64,000 nt of DNA. Origin: Hyalella azteca. Taxonomy: Eukaryota; Arthropoda; Malacostraca; Amphipoda; Hyalellidae. A program made the translations under genes and the position numbers. Below, in pieces: positions 45,441-56,830 of this stretch. The stretch's first letter is position 1. Every line of letters begins with the position of its first letter. The stretch is taken from NCBI RefSeq assembly GCF_000764305.2, contig NW_025939612.1:1-64000 (forward strand), in the 5' to 3' direction. The notes below the pieces were generated by a model that saw only the letters and a program-made list of their open reading frames with translations, was not told the origin of the DNA and ran no database searches.

Positions 45441-45583
45441 CGTGTCCTGAAGCTCACCAACCCGCGACCAAGCCCGGACTGCAGCGCAGCTCGTTGACGC
45501 GCAGCGTATGCGATGTCCCCTTGCGTATACAGTAACTGCGCTGGTGTAATTATGCGCGACCACACGAGACGATGGAGCCGTAG

Positions 45584-45596
45584 AGGTCAGAGGTCA
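45584..45596 (+). promoter_or_regulatory. DR1 nuclear-receptor-like site
   Basis: AGGTCAGAGGTCA is a perfect direct repeat of AGGTCA with a 1-base spacer, the RXR/USP or HNF4 type. No adjacent gene was found, so it may be chance. Confidence 0.3.
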
Positions 45597-47587
45597 TGTA
45601 TTAGCCTTGTGTCGTTATTAGCTTCGGTCTCGTCTCCCACAGGTGCGGCAAAGTTTCAGGACAAGATTACCAGTGACCAGTGATCGTCCGGGTAATGAAC
45701 AATCATTAGTCGCTGATTGTAATCGGAGCTGTGCTTCATGGCCAACTATACTTGGATCTTGTGTGGGTTGTCTTCTATTCTCGTGTGGGTTGTCTGTCCA
45801 TAGTCTGAATTTGTTTATTATAGTTATATGGTTCAGGCGACTTGGATTAATACAGTAAAATAATATTTTTATACGGTGGGTTACTGCGTGAATTTTTTCG
45901 TTTATGTTCCACTGCAATGATAAAAATTGTGATAAAAAAATTCATTACGTGTGGGTTTTTGTCTCAGCACTTTAAATTGTTTTTAGGAACAAATTTTTAT
46001 ATATCATAGAATTTTGTATTTACAGGTTTCTAGCCAAATGATTGTAAAATATGCGTTCAAGTAAGTGTAGTGACCTGACATAATAATAAAGAATTTATTA
46101 GCTGCCATCACTCGCGGTGCTGTAGCATATCGCTCTTAATTGGCGGCAGTGAACGCGACTTTCCGTCCGAGACTTGACGTTCGTTTGGGCAATAAAAGGG
46201 GTGAGCTTGGTTGCTCTGGTGAATAATCATCACGAGATCAATGGATTAAATGTTGCAACTAAACTCTCAATATTAGAGTAGAAAATTTCCGTCTCGAGGC
46301 GTCAACTAAAAATTATTCGAAATGAATTTTGAGGGCCACAAAATGTGATGCAGACTGCCAATGCGTTATGATTTAGTAAGACGTATCTGCCAAAGTTTTC
46401 GAATCCATACCATAGAAACCATAGAAAATTCATTGGCACTATTTATAGCAATCATCATATGATGTTAATTGATCGCTAACAGGAGCAGCGTCATCATGGT
46501 ATCGTTTAGCTGTTTTCCAAGTCCTTGATAAACTCGAGCGAAAATGTTTTCTGGAAAAGTGAACCGTCTTAGAAATAAGATTGCGGGACAGGTGTATCAG
46601 AGTTTTCATATTCATATTTAAATTAAAGTTCGTGCCTTCATCATGTGATGATTAAGAAAAGATAAAATGAATAAAATATTAACTGACGCTGCCAATAATG
46701 AGGATTAACAATCCTCTGAATTTGATGGTAGTCCTAATCTTCAAAAAGAATGAAATTAGGATAACAAGAGGATGTATGGGTCAGTATTATTCCGGAGTAA
46801 TTGCATTAAAAAAATTGCCTACAGCATTTTATAACCTTCCCCTTCAAGTTGAGGCCCCAGAGGCAGGTTTGGGGCCGGCAAAAGTCCTCATGAAAGCTCA
46901 CTAGGAGCATGTGAGCTAACGCTTAATTAGTGAATAATTACTATATATGTACACAGTCTTTAATTATGTAACGAATCTCCATCAGGAAATATCACATAAT
47001 TGCAATTTGGGCTATCATTTCTCGTTAGATGGTTCCCCGTAATTTTTTTTATATTTGGTACCCGTCAGTGCGTTAATGTATGCTCAAACGTTGGTAAACA
47101 TTGCGATTAAAACATTGCGATTACAAGTTTAAAGCCTCTTGTGTACTCATTGGAAGTGTCTAGGCAAAGGTATCAAATACGCTGACGTAAAACGAATTAA
47201 TATTTAATATAATCTGAAATCCTTCCGAGAAGTAACAATTTAATTTGGCGCATGTGCCAGACTGTCATGAAAGGAGTTGAACGAACAGACAACCCGTAAC
47301 ACAACACAAATGTTGTGCCCAAGAAAATAGAAGACGTTTTCAATTAACGCTAGAAATAATCTGAGCAAACTATAATGGTGCGACGAATAAGCTGATCGGA
47401 ACTTCTATTGAATGCTAAACAATGAATATAAATTTTAACCGGGAGCTGCGGCTTGACTTTACACTGTAGCGCGGGCACAACTTCTTAGGCGTCGCAAGTT
47501 GATGAAGCCCTGGTATAAATTAATATAAAGTAATAAAGTATGAATTAATATAACAGCTTCATGAGTGGCATGTCCAATGTAAGTAGG
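45597..47587. other. Intergenic, no gene recognised
   Basis: No coding-like frame. TCGTGTGGGTTGTCT occurs twice at about 45758-45792. Confidence 0.6.
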
Positions 47588-47771
47588 GTCGAGGAGCTGT
47601 CTTGACCTGCACGGTGCACGGTGCACACCATGTGTCGAGGAGCTGTCGTGACCTGCACGGTGCACGGTGCACACCATGTGTCGAGGAGCTGTCGTGACCT
47701 GCACGGTGCACGGTGCACACCATGTGTCGAGGAGCTGTCGTGACCTGCACGGTGCACAGTGCACGCCATAT
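47588..47771. repeat. 46-bp minisatellite, four units
   Basis: GTCGAGGAGCTGTCGTGACC then TGCACGGTGCACGGTGCACA repeats at 47588, 47634, 47680 and 47726. Each unit holds nested GTGCAC palindromes. Confidence 0.95.
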
Positions 47772-48294
47772 GTCGGTGTGTGCCGAGCTGTAAGGTCTCC
47801 CCAGCACGATACGCCGAGATTGGAATTGTAACCGAGGATTACGGTGGTAGTTTAGTTCCCCAGTAAACAATGCCCTGATTCATGTGGAAAAAATGTCGGT
47901 AGATTCTTGCTTTATTCCATAATTTATTTTGAGCTTTTATTTTGATTAAAAAATCTGTGAGCAGGAACATTCAACTAAGTGTTCTTTGAGAGACATCGAG
48001 TTTCAATCTAAATTGAAGATCAATACACAATAATTGTAGTTGAAGCGAACAATGTTGTGCATGCAAATGTGGCGTTCATTGCAGCCGTCGCACTTTGTTA
48101 CGAGCAAGTAGAGTCGTAAAACAGGACTTGGGAAATACAAGACAGAAGACAATATGAGGCTACTCTCCATTCCTTATCGCATGTTCTAGACACCGAGTAG
48201 GACAGTAGGCGATCCTAATCTCGAACCAACAATATTGAGTCGAGGCTTTCTCGCTGCGTGAAATTGGAAATGTTTCCCTGCATTAAGTAAGCTG

Positions 48295-48445
48295 GCTTCG
48301 ACTATTGTCAATTGGCAAGCTTTGCCTGCGGTCAATTATCAGCAAGCTTTCCCTGCGGTAAATTGGCAAGCTTTTCTGTAGTAAATTGGCAAGCTTTGCT
48401 GCGCTAAATATAAAAGCTGTCTCTGTTGTAAATTGGCAGCTTTCA
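48295..48445. repeat. Degenerate tandem repeat, about 23 bp
   Basis: TAAATTGGCAAGCTTTGCTG-like units, about six, increasingly degenerate to the right. Confidence 0.7.
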
Positions 48446-49768
48446 CACACCTAAATTGTAGCAAAAGAAGCCACTTTGTGGAAGCGTGAGCTTAGGTAAC
48501 CTCGTGTTTACCGGTGTCTGTCTCAGCCGAATTCTCATTAATGCCTCAAAAGAAAGAAACGAAATGACTGCTTTTGAGTTGCCTTTTACAAACATTGACT
48601 TGGCTTCTCAATTTGCCGCGCTTCTTCGTCGAAATGTGGCTCATTCGGTTTAAGCCCCCCATGAATTTTGACGGCAGATTTAGCATGACGCTTCATCCAG
48701 GATTTGCTTATCTTCTTCTTTGAAAGCCGGAACCTGAGTGCCTGCCAGCGGTAATGAAGTGAAGCTGCATCAAGTTTGTGGCAGCCCTACTGCTGATGGA
48801 TGTCTACTCTGACGTACGACTCAATATCCCAAAGTTTACCTACTGAGAGCATGCATGCTGCATTCGCAACGCGTAGGGGACATGTTTACCGCGCATCAGA
48901 GATTTGCTAATCAGTTGCCTCGCTCAAGTTTAGGGCAGAAATTGAGCTCAAGAAGCACCATTGAAGATTCCCTACACGTTCGCGACATCAAAGGCCCCCA
49001 CCATTCCTCGAGTTCTAAAGTTCTCCAGTTCGGGGAGGTTATAGTGACGAATAAAGATTATAGTTGCAACTGTTATCCGCCACACACAATTAACTACAGT
49101 TACACCTGTAAGCTTGACAGTAACAGGTCACATTAAATGTTGTACACATCATCATGTTCGTATGTAACGCACTGTTGGCATCAGCATGCAGTGGTGCTCT
49201 AGTTACGCGTAAACGACAGTTCATTGTTTATCGAGTGGAGAATCGACACGGACTGATCAGATTCAAAAATTAGAAAAATTTGATTCGAGCAAATTTATCA
49301 ACTTTGTTCCCGTCAATTAGATCAATGGTACTCTGATAATTATTAATTTTTGCATCGTGAAAACTCAATGCATTTGGCGGCAATCAATTTGCTGCATTTG
49401 GCGTATTTAACTTTATTAGTACACGCACAGTATAAACCTTCAAAATTATTTTTTAAATTTATATCGAAAAGACTGTGCTCGCTGGATTTTTTTCTATGCC
49501 AGCCCCTACCAATCGTAACGGCCTCTTCAATCTTTCAGACGAGATTCCGTGCGTTAGGCCGCAAAGGTCAGGAGCCGCATTTCTTTCGAACGCTTTGGAC
49601 GATAAACAGCGTTCTAAATCCGTTGTAAATTAAAGCGACCACTGGCAAACTTCTTGGAATGGTGGGGAAAAATAGACTGTAGACTGGGTCATTTGGCTTG
49701 CAGTTAACTTACCTCAAGCCGTCGAAAGTGCGTGTGTATCGGCAAGATTCTACTGTTATTTTTAGAAC

Positions 49769-49835
49769 ACACACTGTTAGAGAAATTACCGTTAACGGTA
49801 TTACCGGCGTTTTAGTGGCCGGTCGGCACGTGGAG
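49769..49835. mobile_element. Left half of the CACTGTTAGAA foldback element
   Basis: ACACTGTTAGAGAAATTACC, GTTAACGGTATTACCGGCG and AGTGGCCGGTCGGCACGTGG match the left arm of 42987-43203. It breaks off exactly where the purine-rich repeat begins. Confidence 0.75.
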
Positions 49836-50465
49836 GGTGATGTGAGGAATTGATTAGAGAAAAGGGAATGCTGAGGGAAACGTGAGAAAGTAATTAGAGA
49901 AAAAGGAATGTGGAGGGAAACGTGAGGAATTATTAGAGAAAAGGGAATGCGGAGGGAAACGTGAGAGCTGATTAGAGAAAAGGAATTGAGGATGACAAGT
50001 AGAGTGGTTGAGAAGAGAGATTTATGATGGCGAGCAGAGTGGTCGAGAAGAAGGATTTAGGAAGGAGAAAAGAGTTGTTGCGGTGTGTGAGTGCATGAGT
50101 AGGGTTGAATGATTGAAAAGATGAATCGAGAAATGCAAAATAGAGGCTGATGAGAGTGGAGGGATTTTAAAGGGCCAAGAGATTGGCAGACGAGAGAAGA
50201 ACTTGAGGATGTCTATGAGATATATTGAAGAGAGAACAAGGATTGAAGTGTGCAAAAAAAGAGGTTGATGAGAGAAGAGGGATTAATGTGGGTGTAGAAA
50301 ATGTTTGAGAAGAGGGATTGAGGAGGGTGTAGAAAATAATTGAGAAGAGGGATTGAGGAGGGTGTAAAAAATTGGTGAGAAGAGGAATTGCGGAGGGTTT
50401 AGAAAATTGGTGAGAACAGGAATTGATGCGATTATAGAAAATGGTTGAGGGATTGAGAAACCTGG
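49836..50465. repeat. Purine-rich degenerate tandem-repeat block
   Basis: Two related arrays: GGAGGGAAACGTGAG..ATTAGAGAAAAGGGAATG (49836-49985) and GAAGAGGGATTGAGGAGGGT plus GTAGAAAAT (about 50290-50455). The plus strand is overwhelmingly A/G throughout. Minus-strand frames rich in Phe/Ser/Pro are by-products. Confidence 0.85.
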
Positions 50466-51534
50466 CACTATTCGGTAAAGGTAACCCCTGAACTGCTCCA
50501 TACTTGTATTTCCTATTATGTGTTCAGTGAATAATTTTCAGTGTAATCCGAGCAAATTTTTGAAATAACAAAGTATTCCGAATTTTCTTTGCTTTTCGAT
50601 TGCGCCGAAAACTTTATGAGTGATCTGATACCAATTGTGCGGCAACCAATCGATATTAAATCATAAAGCAATTTTTTTTAATATAGATTAGATAAGGTTC
50701 ACATGAATATTCAAACTTAACAATTGTAGTTAGATGACACCCCAACAAATTGTTTAAGAAGGACCAAATAATTTATAATTTACTTATAAATATCTCTTGA
50801 AATGCATGGAAATAATGCAATATATACGTAAAAATTAATTGAAAATCAGGGACAAATTTGTGAAAATTGCAAAATGAATGAACTAAAATAATCGGGGGAT
50901 GGTTTGAAAATGAATAAAAATCTTTGAACAATTTGCGAGGCATGAGGTATATTGAGAGTACGAGAGGAATATCTCGAGCGTATGAAGCCGGAATAAAAAA
51001 TTCACAAGGACTGTTGAGAAAAGTTGTGTGAAATACACGAAAATGCATGATGGAACGTATTCAATAAGAATGTATGCTTTAATGTAATATAAATACATGA
51101 CTGATTGTATATTTTTAAAGTTTTTAGACTTTTAGAAAATCTAGACTCCATCCCAACGCAGGAGCTCGGAATAATAGCAGCGATATCTCTTCCTCGAAGA
51201 ACACATAAAATACGAAACTGACATCCTTGTCACCGAGAGACGCATCAAACCAACAACCCGGTATATCCAAGTATGATACAGTGCATCGAAAATCAAGCCA
51301 AAATACACAAATAATGCTGGTTAGACGGCAAAAGAACTGTTGAAATATCAGCGCCATTTCACTCGCATTGTGTCGCCGCCCGCCATAAATTTGGTCACGT
51401 ACTTTCCAGGGATAAATATTAAGTTATTTTCAGTGGAGGAACCACCAGCAACAACCCGGCTGCAGACGGCGAATTACTTCTATTTCCTGAACAAAATCCA
51501 GGGGCGAACCCGATCGCGATTGGACTGGAGGCAT

Positions 51535-51852
51535 GGCCGGTGTCCCCTGCCTCACTTGGAGGCATGGTGTCCTCTGCCTCACTTGGGGGCACGGTGTCCC
51601 CTGCCACACTTGGAGGCATGGTGTCCCCTGCCTCACTTGGGGGCACGGTGTCCCCTGCCTCACTTGGAGGCATGGTGTCCTCTGCCTCACTTGGAGGCAA
51701 GGTGTCCCCTGCCTCACTTGGAGGCATGGTGTCCCCTGCTTCACTTGGAGGCAAGGTGTCCCCTGCCTCACTTGGAGGCATGGTGTCCCCTGCCTCACTT
51801 GGAGGCATGGTGTCCCCTGCCTCACTTGGAGGCATGGTGTCCCCTGCCTCAC
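51535..51852. repeat. 27-bp minisatellite, about 12 units
   Basis: Unit CCTCACTTGGAGGCATGGTG plus TCCCCTG, with GGAGGC/GGGGGC and CAT/CAC/CAA variants. Nine codons per unit keep several frames open on both strands; none is believed to be a gene. Confidence 0.95.
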
Positions 51853-52395
51853 GGAAATTATGGGAGAAATCGAGCACCGCTGCAAGTCGCAGTGCCGTAT
51901 ATTTCTTCTTCTGAATTCCCAGCGCGCGCACAGCCTCGATGGCAGAATGGAAGCTGACGAGCGATCGCTATATCGCTTCGAAACCGCGGCCACTGTCTGC
52001 GAGTCCTGCAAATGCCATGTTCAAAAAACTTTGGTTTTACTTCACAAACTTCGGAAAGAATGTGGCCAAACAATTTTCGATATCAAATCACTGTTCATGT
52101 CACACGTTTTTTTTTGTCACGGTTACAGATAAGTTTTTAGCTTAAATTTCGGGCGCAAAGACAGTCATTGCCCGCCAAAGTTTATTTGCCTTTGTGACAC
52201 AGGAAATAGATTACGAAATATCGTCATCAAATTCCGTTGTTGGTTTTTTTTGGGTTCGTTTCGTGCGCCGATAGCAGCAGATTTCTTGGCGATTGCATTT
52301 AGTGTTTTCTCAATTGTCTTATTATTTCCAGCGTTTTTCAAAAGAGATAATTCTTTTCAGTTTAACTCGATTTTATGGCTACAATGGGAGCCGCC

Positions 52396-52420
52396 AGAGA
52401 GAGAGAGAGAGAGAGAGAGG
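52396..52420. repeat. (GA)n microsatellite
   Basis: About 11 GA units, pure. Confidence 0.95.
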
Positions 52421-53279
52421 TTCGGAAGTCGGAATCTGATTTTATACGTTTATTTCTTAACTAGCTCATTATTTGAAGAGACTAAGAAATGCAAAAAATT
52501 TTGATAGCCTGCGTCATTGACTTCGTTGGCACGCTTGCTGCTTGAAAATTATGTTCAGTAAATGTATCATGCGCTAAATTCGTTCACGTAAAGACGTCCG
52601 TAGATCGCTTTCCGATAAAAATAACGAGGCCGTGACAGTACGTTGAGCCGATCTTGCTGAAAAGCTTCTCAAATACGGAGGCGAAAAGGAAGCTATAGCT
52701 TGACATGCTAGAGCATTCGGGCTTGAGAAAAAATCGTGCTAGACGCCATACATTACTTAAAAAAATTGAAAACGTTTTTATTTTATTATTGTTTCCACTT
52801 TTAAATTGCTTAACAAACCGCATCGGAAGAGGGAGTGACTTCAAGTTTCTATGTAATTACATTTTCATGCATTGTATTGTGATCCAAGCTGGAGTGCCTT
52901 TCGATTATAATCCATATAATAAATAATTTGGATATCAGGAATTTAAATGCAAAAAAAAAACAGCCAGAATATTAACCATTTCTCAAGAATGAAAACGTTT
53001 CGGAGTCCAGCTCCATCGTCAGTTCAAAAGATCAAAATCTATAAGAAAAGCAGAATCAATTAGAAAACTAAATTCACATCGAAGATAAAAATGTAAATTA
53101 ATAAAAGGAAAATAAATACTCATGAGGAGACAAGCAATCTAGTAATTTTAATAATTTGGATAATTTTACCTTACGTCAACTATATGATAGTGTTCATTTA
53201 CGTCAACTCTAAGAAAGGCTTCTTGATTACTGTTGAACCGTTGTCTACATCAATGATGCCTGCATATTACTAAAAATAA

Positions 53280-54245
53280 GATACGTTTAAAAATTACTTT
53301 TTCACTTCCAAAGAATCCAGTGTCTCCAATCTTACAGATGTACAATGAATTTCTCATTTAATTTTTGAATATTAAAAAGGATAATTTTTAAATTCTTTTA
53401 ATATATAATTTTTTTCAAAATTATTTATTTGTTAATTAATTCATGCATTGCCTCTGACTTCACAGAAGTGTGCAAAATTTCAGATCAATTAGACAGGTAG
53501 AAGTGTGTCAAATATCAGTTATAAGATTTGTAGCTGACAAAATTATTTTTTCGATTATTTCAATATTGAAAAAAAAAATTAATTTTTAAAATCATTTATT
53601 TTGACATTTGATTCATGCATTGTTTCCAACTTTACACAAGTGTGAAAAATTTAAGATCGATAGGATAAGTAGAAGTGTATTAAATTTGTACAAGATTTAT
53701 AGCAGACAAACAAACAAGTAGTGACGTTAAAGAGAAGTGTTGTAATATGCGTTTAAAATTACTTTTTAAAGACAACACTTCTAAAGAATTAGAACAGTTG
53801 ACACTGAAATATCAAATTACCGATCGAGAGGAAACCGAACCAACAATGAAGCCATATCTAATGGAACCCCCACAACGGTCTTCTACCAAAACCAGATGAA
53901 CAGAGGCTACAAAGTGGATGAACGAGTCCTCCAATCAATTATCCAAGAAAATTGTATTTTCGAAACGTTGCAACGTATCTCCGATGTTACACATGTACAA
54001 TGAATTTCAAATTTTATTTTCATATATTAATAAAAATTAATTTTCTAATATATAAAAAGAAATTTGAATTTTCAAAATGATTTATTCTATCAATCGATTC
54101 ATGCATTGTCTCTAACTTTACGCAAGTGTGCAAAATTTCAGATCTATTGGACAGGTAGAAGTGTGATAAATATAGATTATAAGATTTGTAGCAGACAAAC
54201 AAACAAACAACAAGAAGTGAAGTTAAAGAGAAGTGTTGTAATAAT
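53280..54245 (+). repeat. Three related copies of an interspersed-repeat tail
   Basis: ATTCATGCATTG, then AAGTGTGCAAAATTTCAGAT, ACAGGTAGAAGTGT and AAGATTTGTAGC(A/T)GACAA recur at about 53440, 53620 and 54100. Two copies end ACAAACAAACA...GTTAAAGAGAAGTGTTGTAA. The layout resembles the 3' tail of a non-LTR retrotransposon, but no reverse transcriptase is present. Confidence 0.55.
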
Positions 54246-54259
54246 GAGTAATATCCTCA

Positions 54260-56639
54260 CCATTTGAAAAAAGACGGGACAAAATCTGAATTTAGTCGGC
54301 ATGCATGTCTCATGTTTTGTTCATCTCTTCTCATGGCTCATGTTCCTCTCAGGGGGAAGGGAGAGGGCATTTTTTAGCGCACTTTTCAGCTTCGGCCGTA
54401 TCCGTCCCGAAGGTATATGTTGCCAAATACGCGCGCCTCACGCTCGCCCAACGGTTGCCAGGGAATAGATCAGATTCTCATTAGCCACTTATTTCGCTCG
54501 TAGCGCCAGATGGTAAAGTGGACATAGAGCCGCCTACTTTACGCGCTGGGTGAGCTAAAGGCGTCCCTGATTCTGAACCTAACAACCTCCAAAATTTTGA
54601 TAGGGGAGAGCTGGTGAATAATGATGCTCTCTCTGTCTTGCAAGCTCAATTTTTCCAGTTTGTAAGCGACCAAAAACTCTCTCATTTAAAAAAAGTGTTT
54701 TTTTTTTTTGTTCCACTCCCACTAACTCCAGCACTCACTTCCAGCCTTGAAAAAACAATCAAGAAAGGGGGCCGCAGAGTGCCTTGTCAATCGAATTAAG
54801 GGAACTTGGCAGGTTTCTTAATAAAATTTGTTCCCATCAGCTTTTCCTTAGATCTTAGTCTCTTCAATATCAGGGTTTGGTTTATATTCGCGTGCACTAA
54901 CATCACACACGAAACAGTCTTAAATACATTGCTAACATGTTGCTGATTTGACTTCATCTATCAATGCAACATTAAATCAATCAAGATAGAAATTGTTCGA
55001 AAGCCAACCGTATCAATTATTCATCGAATATCATCTATATAATAGCTATCTTGGCAACATTTCAGCGTTCATCATTTGAATCACAGTTTATCAAATTTAA
55101 ATATAGAATAACGTAAATGGACTAGAAGCACAATATTAGCTGATAAATATGACTCATCTCATGATTCCCCCGACGTGTGATTCTTATTACATGAGATTTG
55201 AAACCATTTTTAGTAAAGAATTGCTATTTGATCATATTAAAAACGATTAATACGGTTATATCGCTGTTATTTTCGATCTGACTTTTGAGTTGAACTGAAC
55301 AAAGTTCAAACATTGGGAGCGCAGAGCCTCCGTAGAGTTGTAATCGATCCTATTGTTCATAACGATTATTGTAATTGTCGAGATAAAGTATTGGAGCTGT
55401 TTATTGTATTTATTTCTTATTTAGCTGGCAGTTATTGACCGATTTTAGACACTATAACGCAGTGATTATACAACAGAAGCAAGCAAAAACTATGACTAAT
55501 GTGTTGAAGACATGTAAGACTTAATTCATGCGCGGGTTTGAATCCTCAATTAATTTGCAGAAATTGAAGAGCACCTGAATTCCTATTGAAATGAAACTAT
55601 CTGTTTCATACCTCTTCGACGCTGCAGACCTGGACGCTGTCTCGAATTTTCCACACAAGTTATTCAGGAACTTTGCTGTTGTAAATTTTATTCAAAACAC
55701 GATTTTAATCCTTAAACTTGTTTTTTTTATTCATATATTACGAATATGAATGCCGTTGAATGCTCCAATGGATGCTAGATAGCGCAACTATGGATAAGAT
55801 TATCAATGCAAAGATGGCTTCGGCGATCGCATATCTTCTCACGTGCATGCTCCTAGTAGTGCCGGACAAATATTCGTTTAATTTCGCCAAACAAATTTAA
55901 TTCCAGACAAGGACTTGCAATCTTTCAAAAGATGGAAGCGTGTGACGTCATCCTTCATGAAATGTTGTAGAAATGTAAATGTAAAGAGGATGTGTGATCT
56001 CAAAATCGCAAAATAAAATAAGGTGTTTACTTATTAATAGGGAAATTCTATAAAAAATTACTTATTTATAGGGGAATTCTGTTATCAATATGAATTTTGA
56101 GCGGAATGTCCATGTTTGTGAGCTCAAGGAATTTTTATCGAACTCCTTAAATAATATTTTGAACGTTTTGCATCAGAACGTTCGGACATTTAGATACAAA
56201 TATTAAAGACAATGAAGTAGCAACAAGGGTATTACAATTATTTGCACTGATGTATTTATTCAGACGCAAGTTATTGCTGCTCCATGTAATCTGTTATGAT
56301 AAGTTAACGTGGGCGACGCGAGTGCTCCCCTCTACATCTAAAGATATTTGCTTCTCAGAGGAAATAGTTTACACTACAGACAGTTATTTAAAAAAACTCG
56401 AAACGGGGAAAAGAGGGTCGAATGCAAGCAATGTATTTCATTGAAGATTGAATAACGAACTTTAAAATGAAATTGATAATAAAAATTATTAGTGTACCTG
56501 AGATAGCCAATCGGCTTCTATCTAAACCAAAGCAATCGGCTTCTATCTAAGCAAAGTCATAATTTTTTTTTCAGCTCGACCTATTTCACTTAATTGCTTC
56601 ATTAATTAATAGGATCTCTACATCGTAATTCCCCATAAA
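54260..56639. other. Intergenic, no gene recognised
   Basis: AT-rich, short open frames only. 54290-54560 is more GC-rich than its surroundings but has no recognisable gene. A duplicated AATCGGCTTCTATCTAA is at about 56510-56550. Confidence 0.6.
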
Positions 56640-56830
56640 AGAAGAAAATCTATATTGCCATTACCACTACCACAAAAAATTCAACATCATAATTACTACC
56701 ATTACGAGAAGATCTACACCGTAATTTTTATACAACAAGAAACTCTACATTGTAATTACGACCACACAAATAAACTCTACATCGTAATTGAAGCCACAAC
56801 AAGAAACTTCTCATCGTAATTGCAATTAAA
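56640..56830. repeat. Degenerate tandem repeat, CTACATCGTAATT units
   Basis: TCTACATCGTAATT / CTACATTGTAATTACGACCA / CTACACCGTAATTTTTATAC variants separated by CAACAAGAAA, about six units of 30-40 bases. Confidence 0.65.

Noticed and set aside
51340..52132. Frames up to about 205 codons with LEAWCPLPH- or SLGGMVSPA-type repeats
   Set aside because: 27-bp minisatellite read in several phases; flanking parts have no domain.
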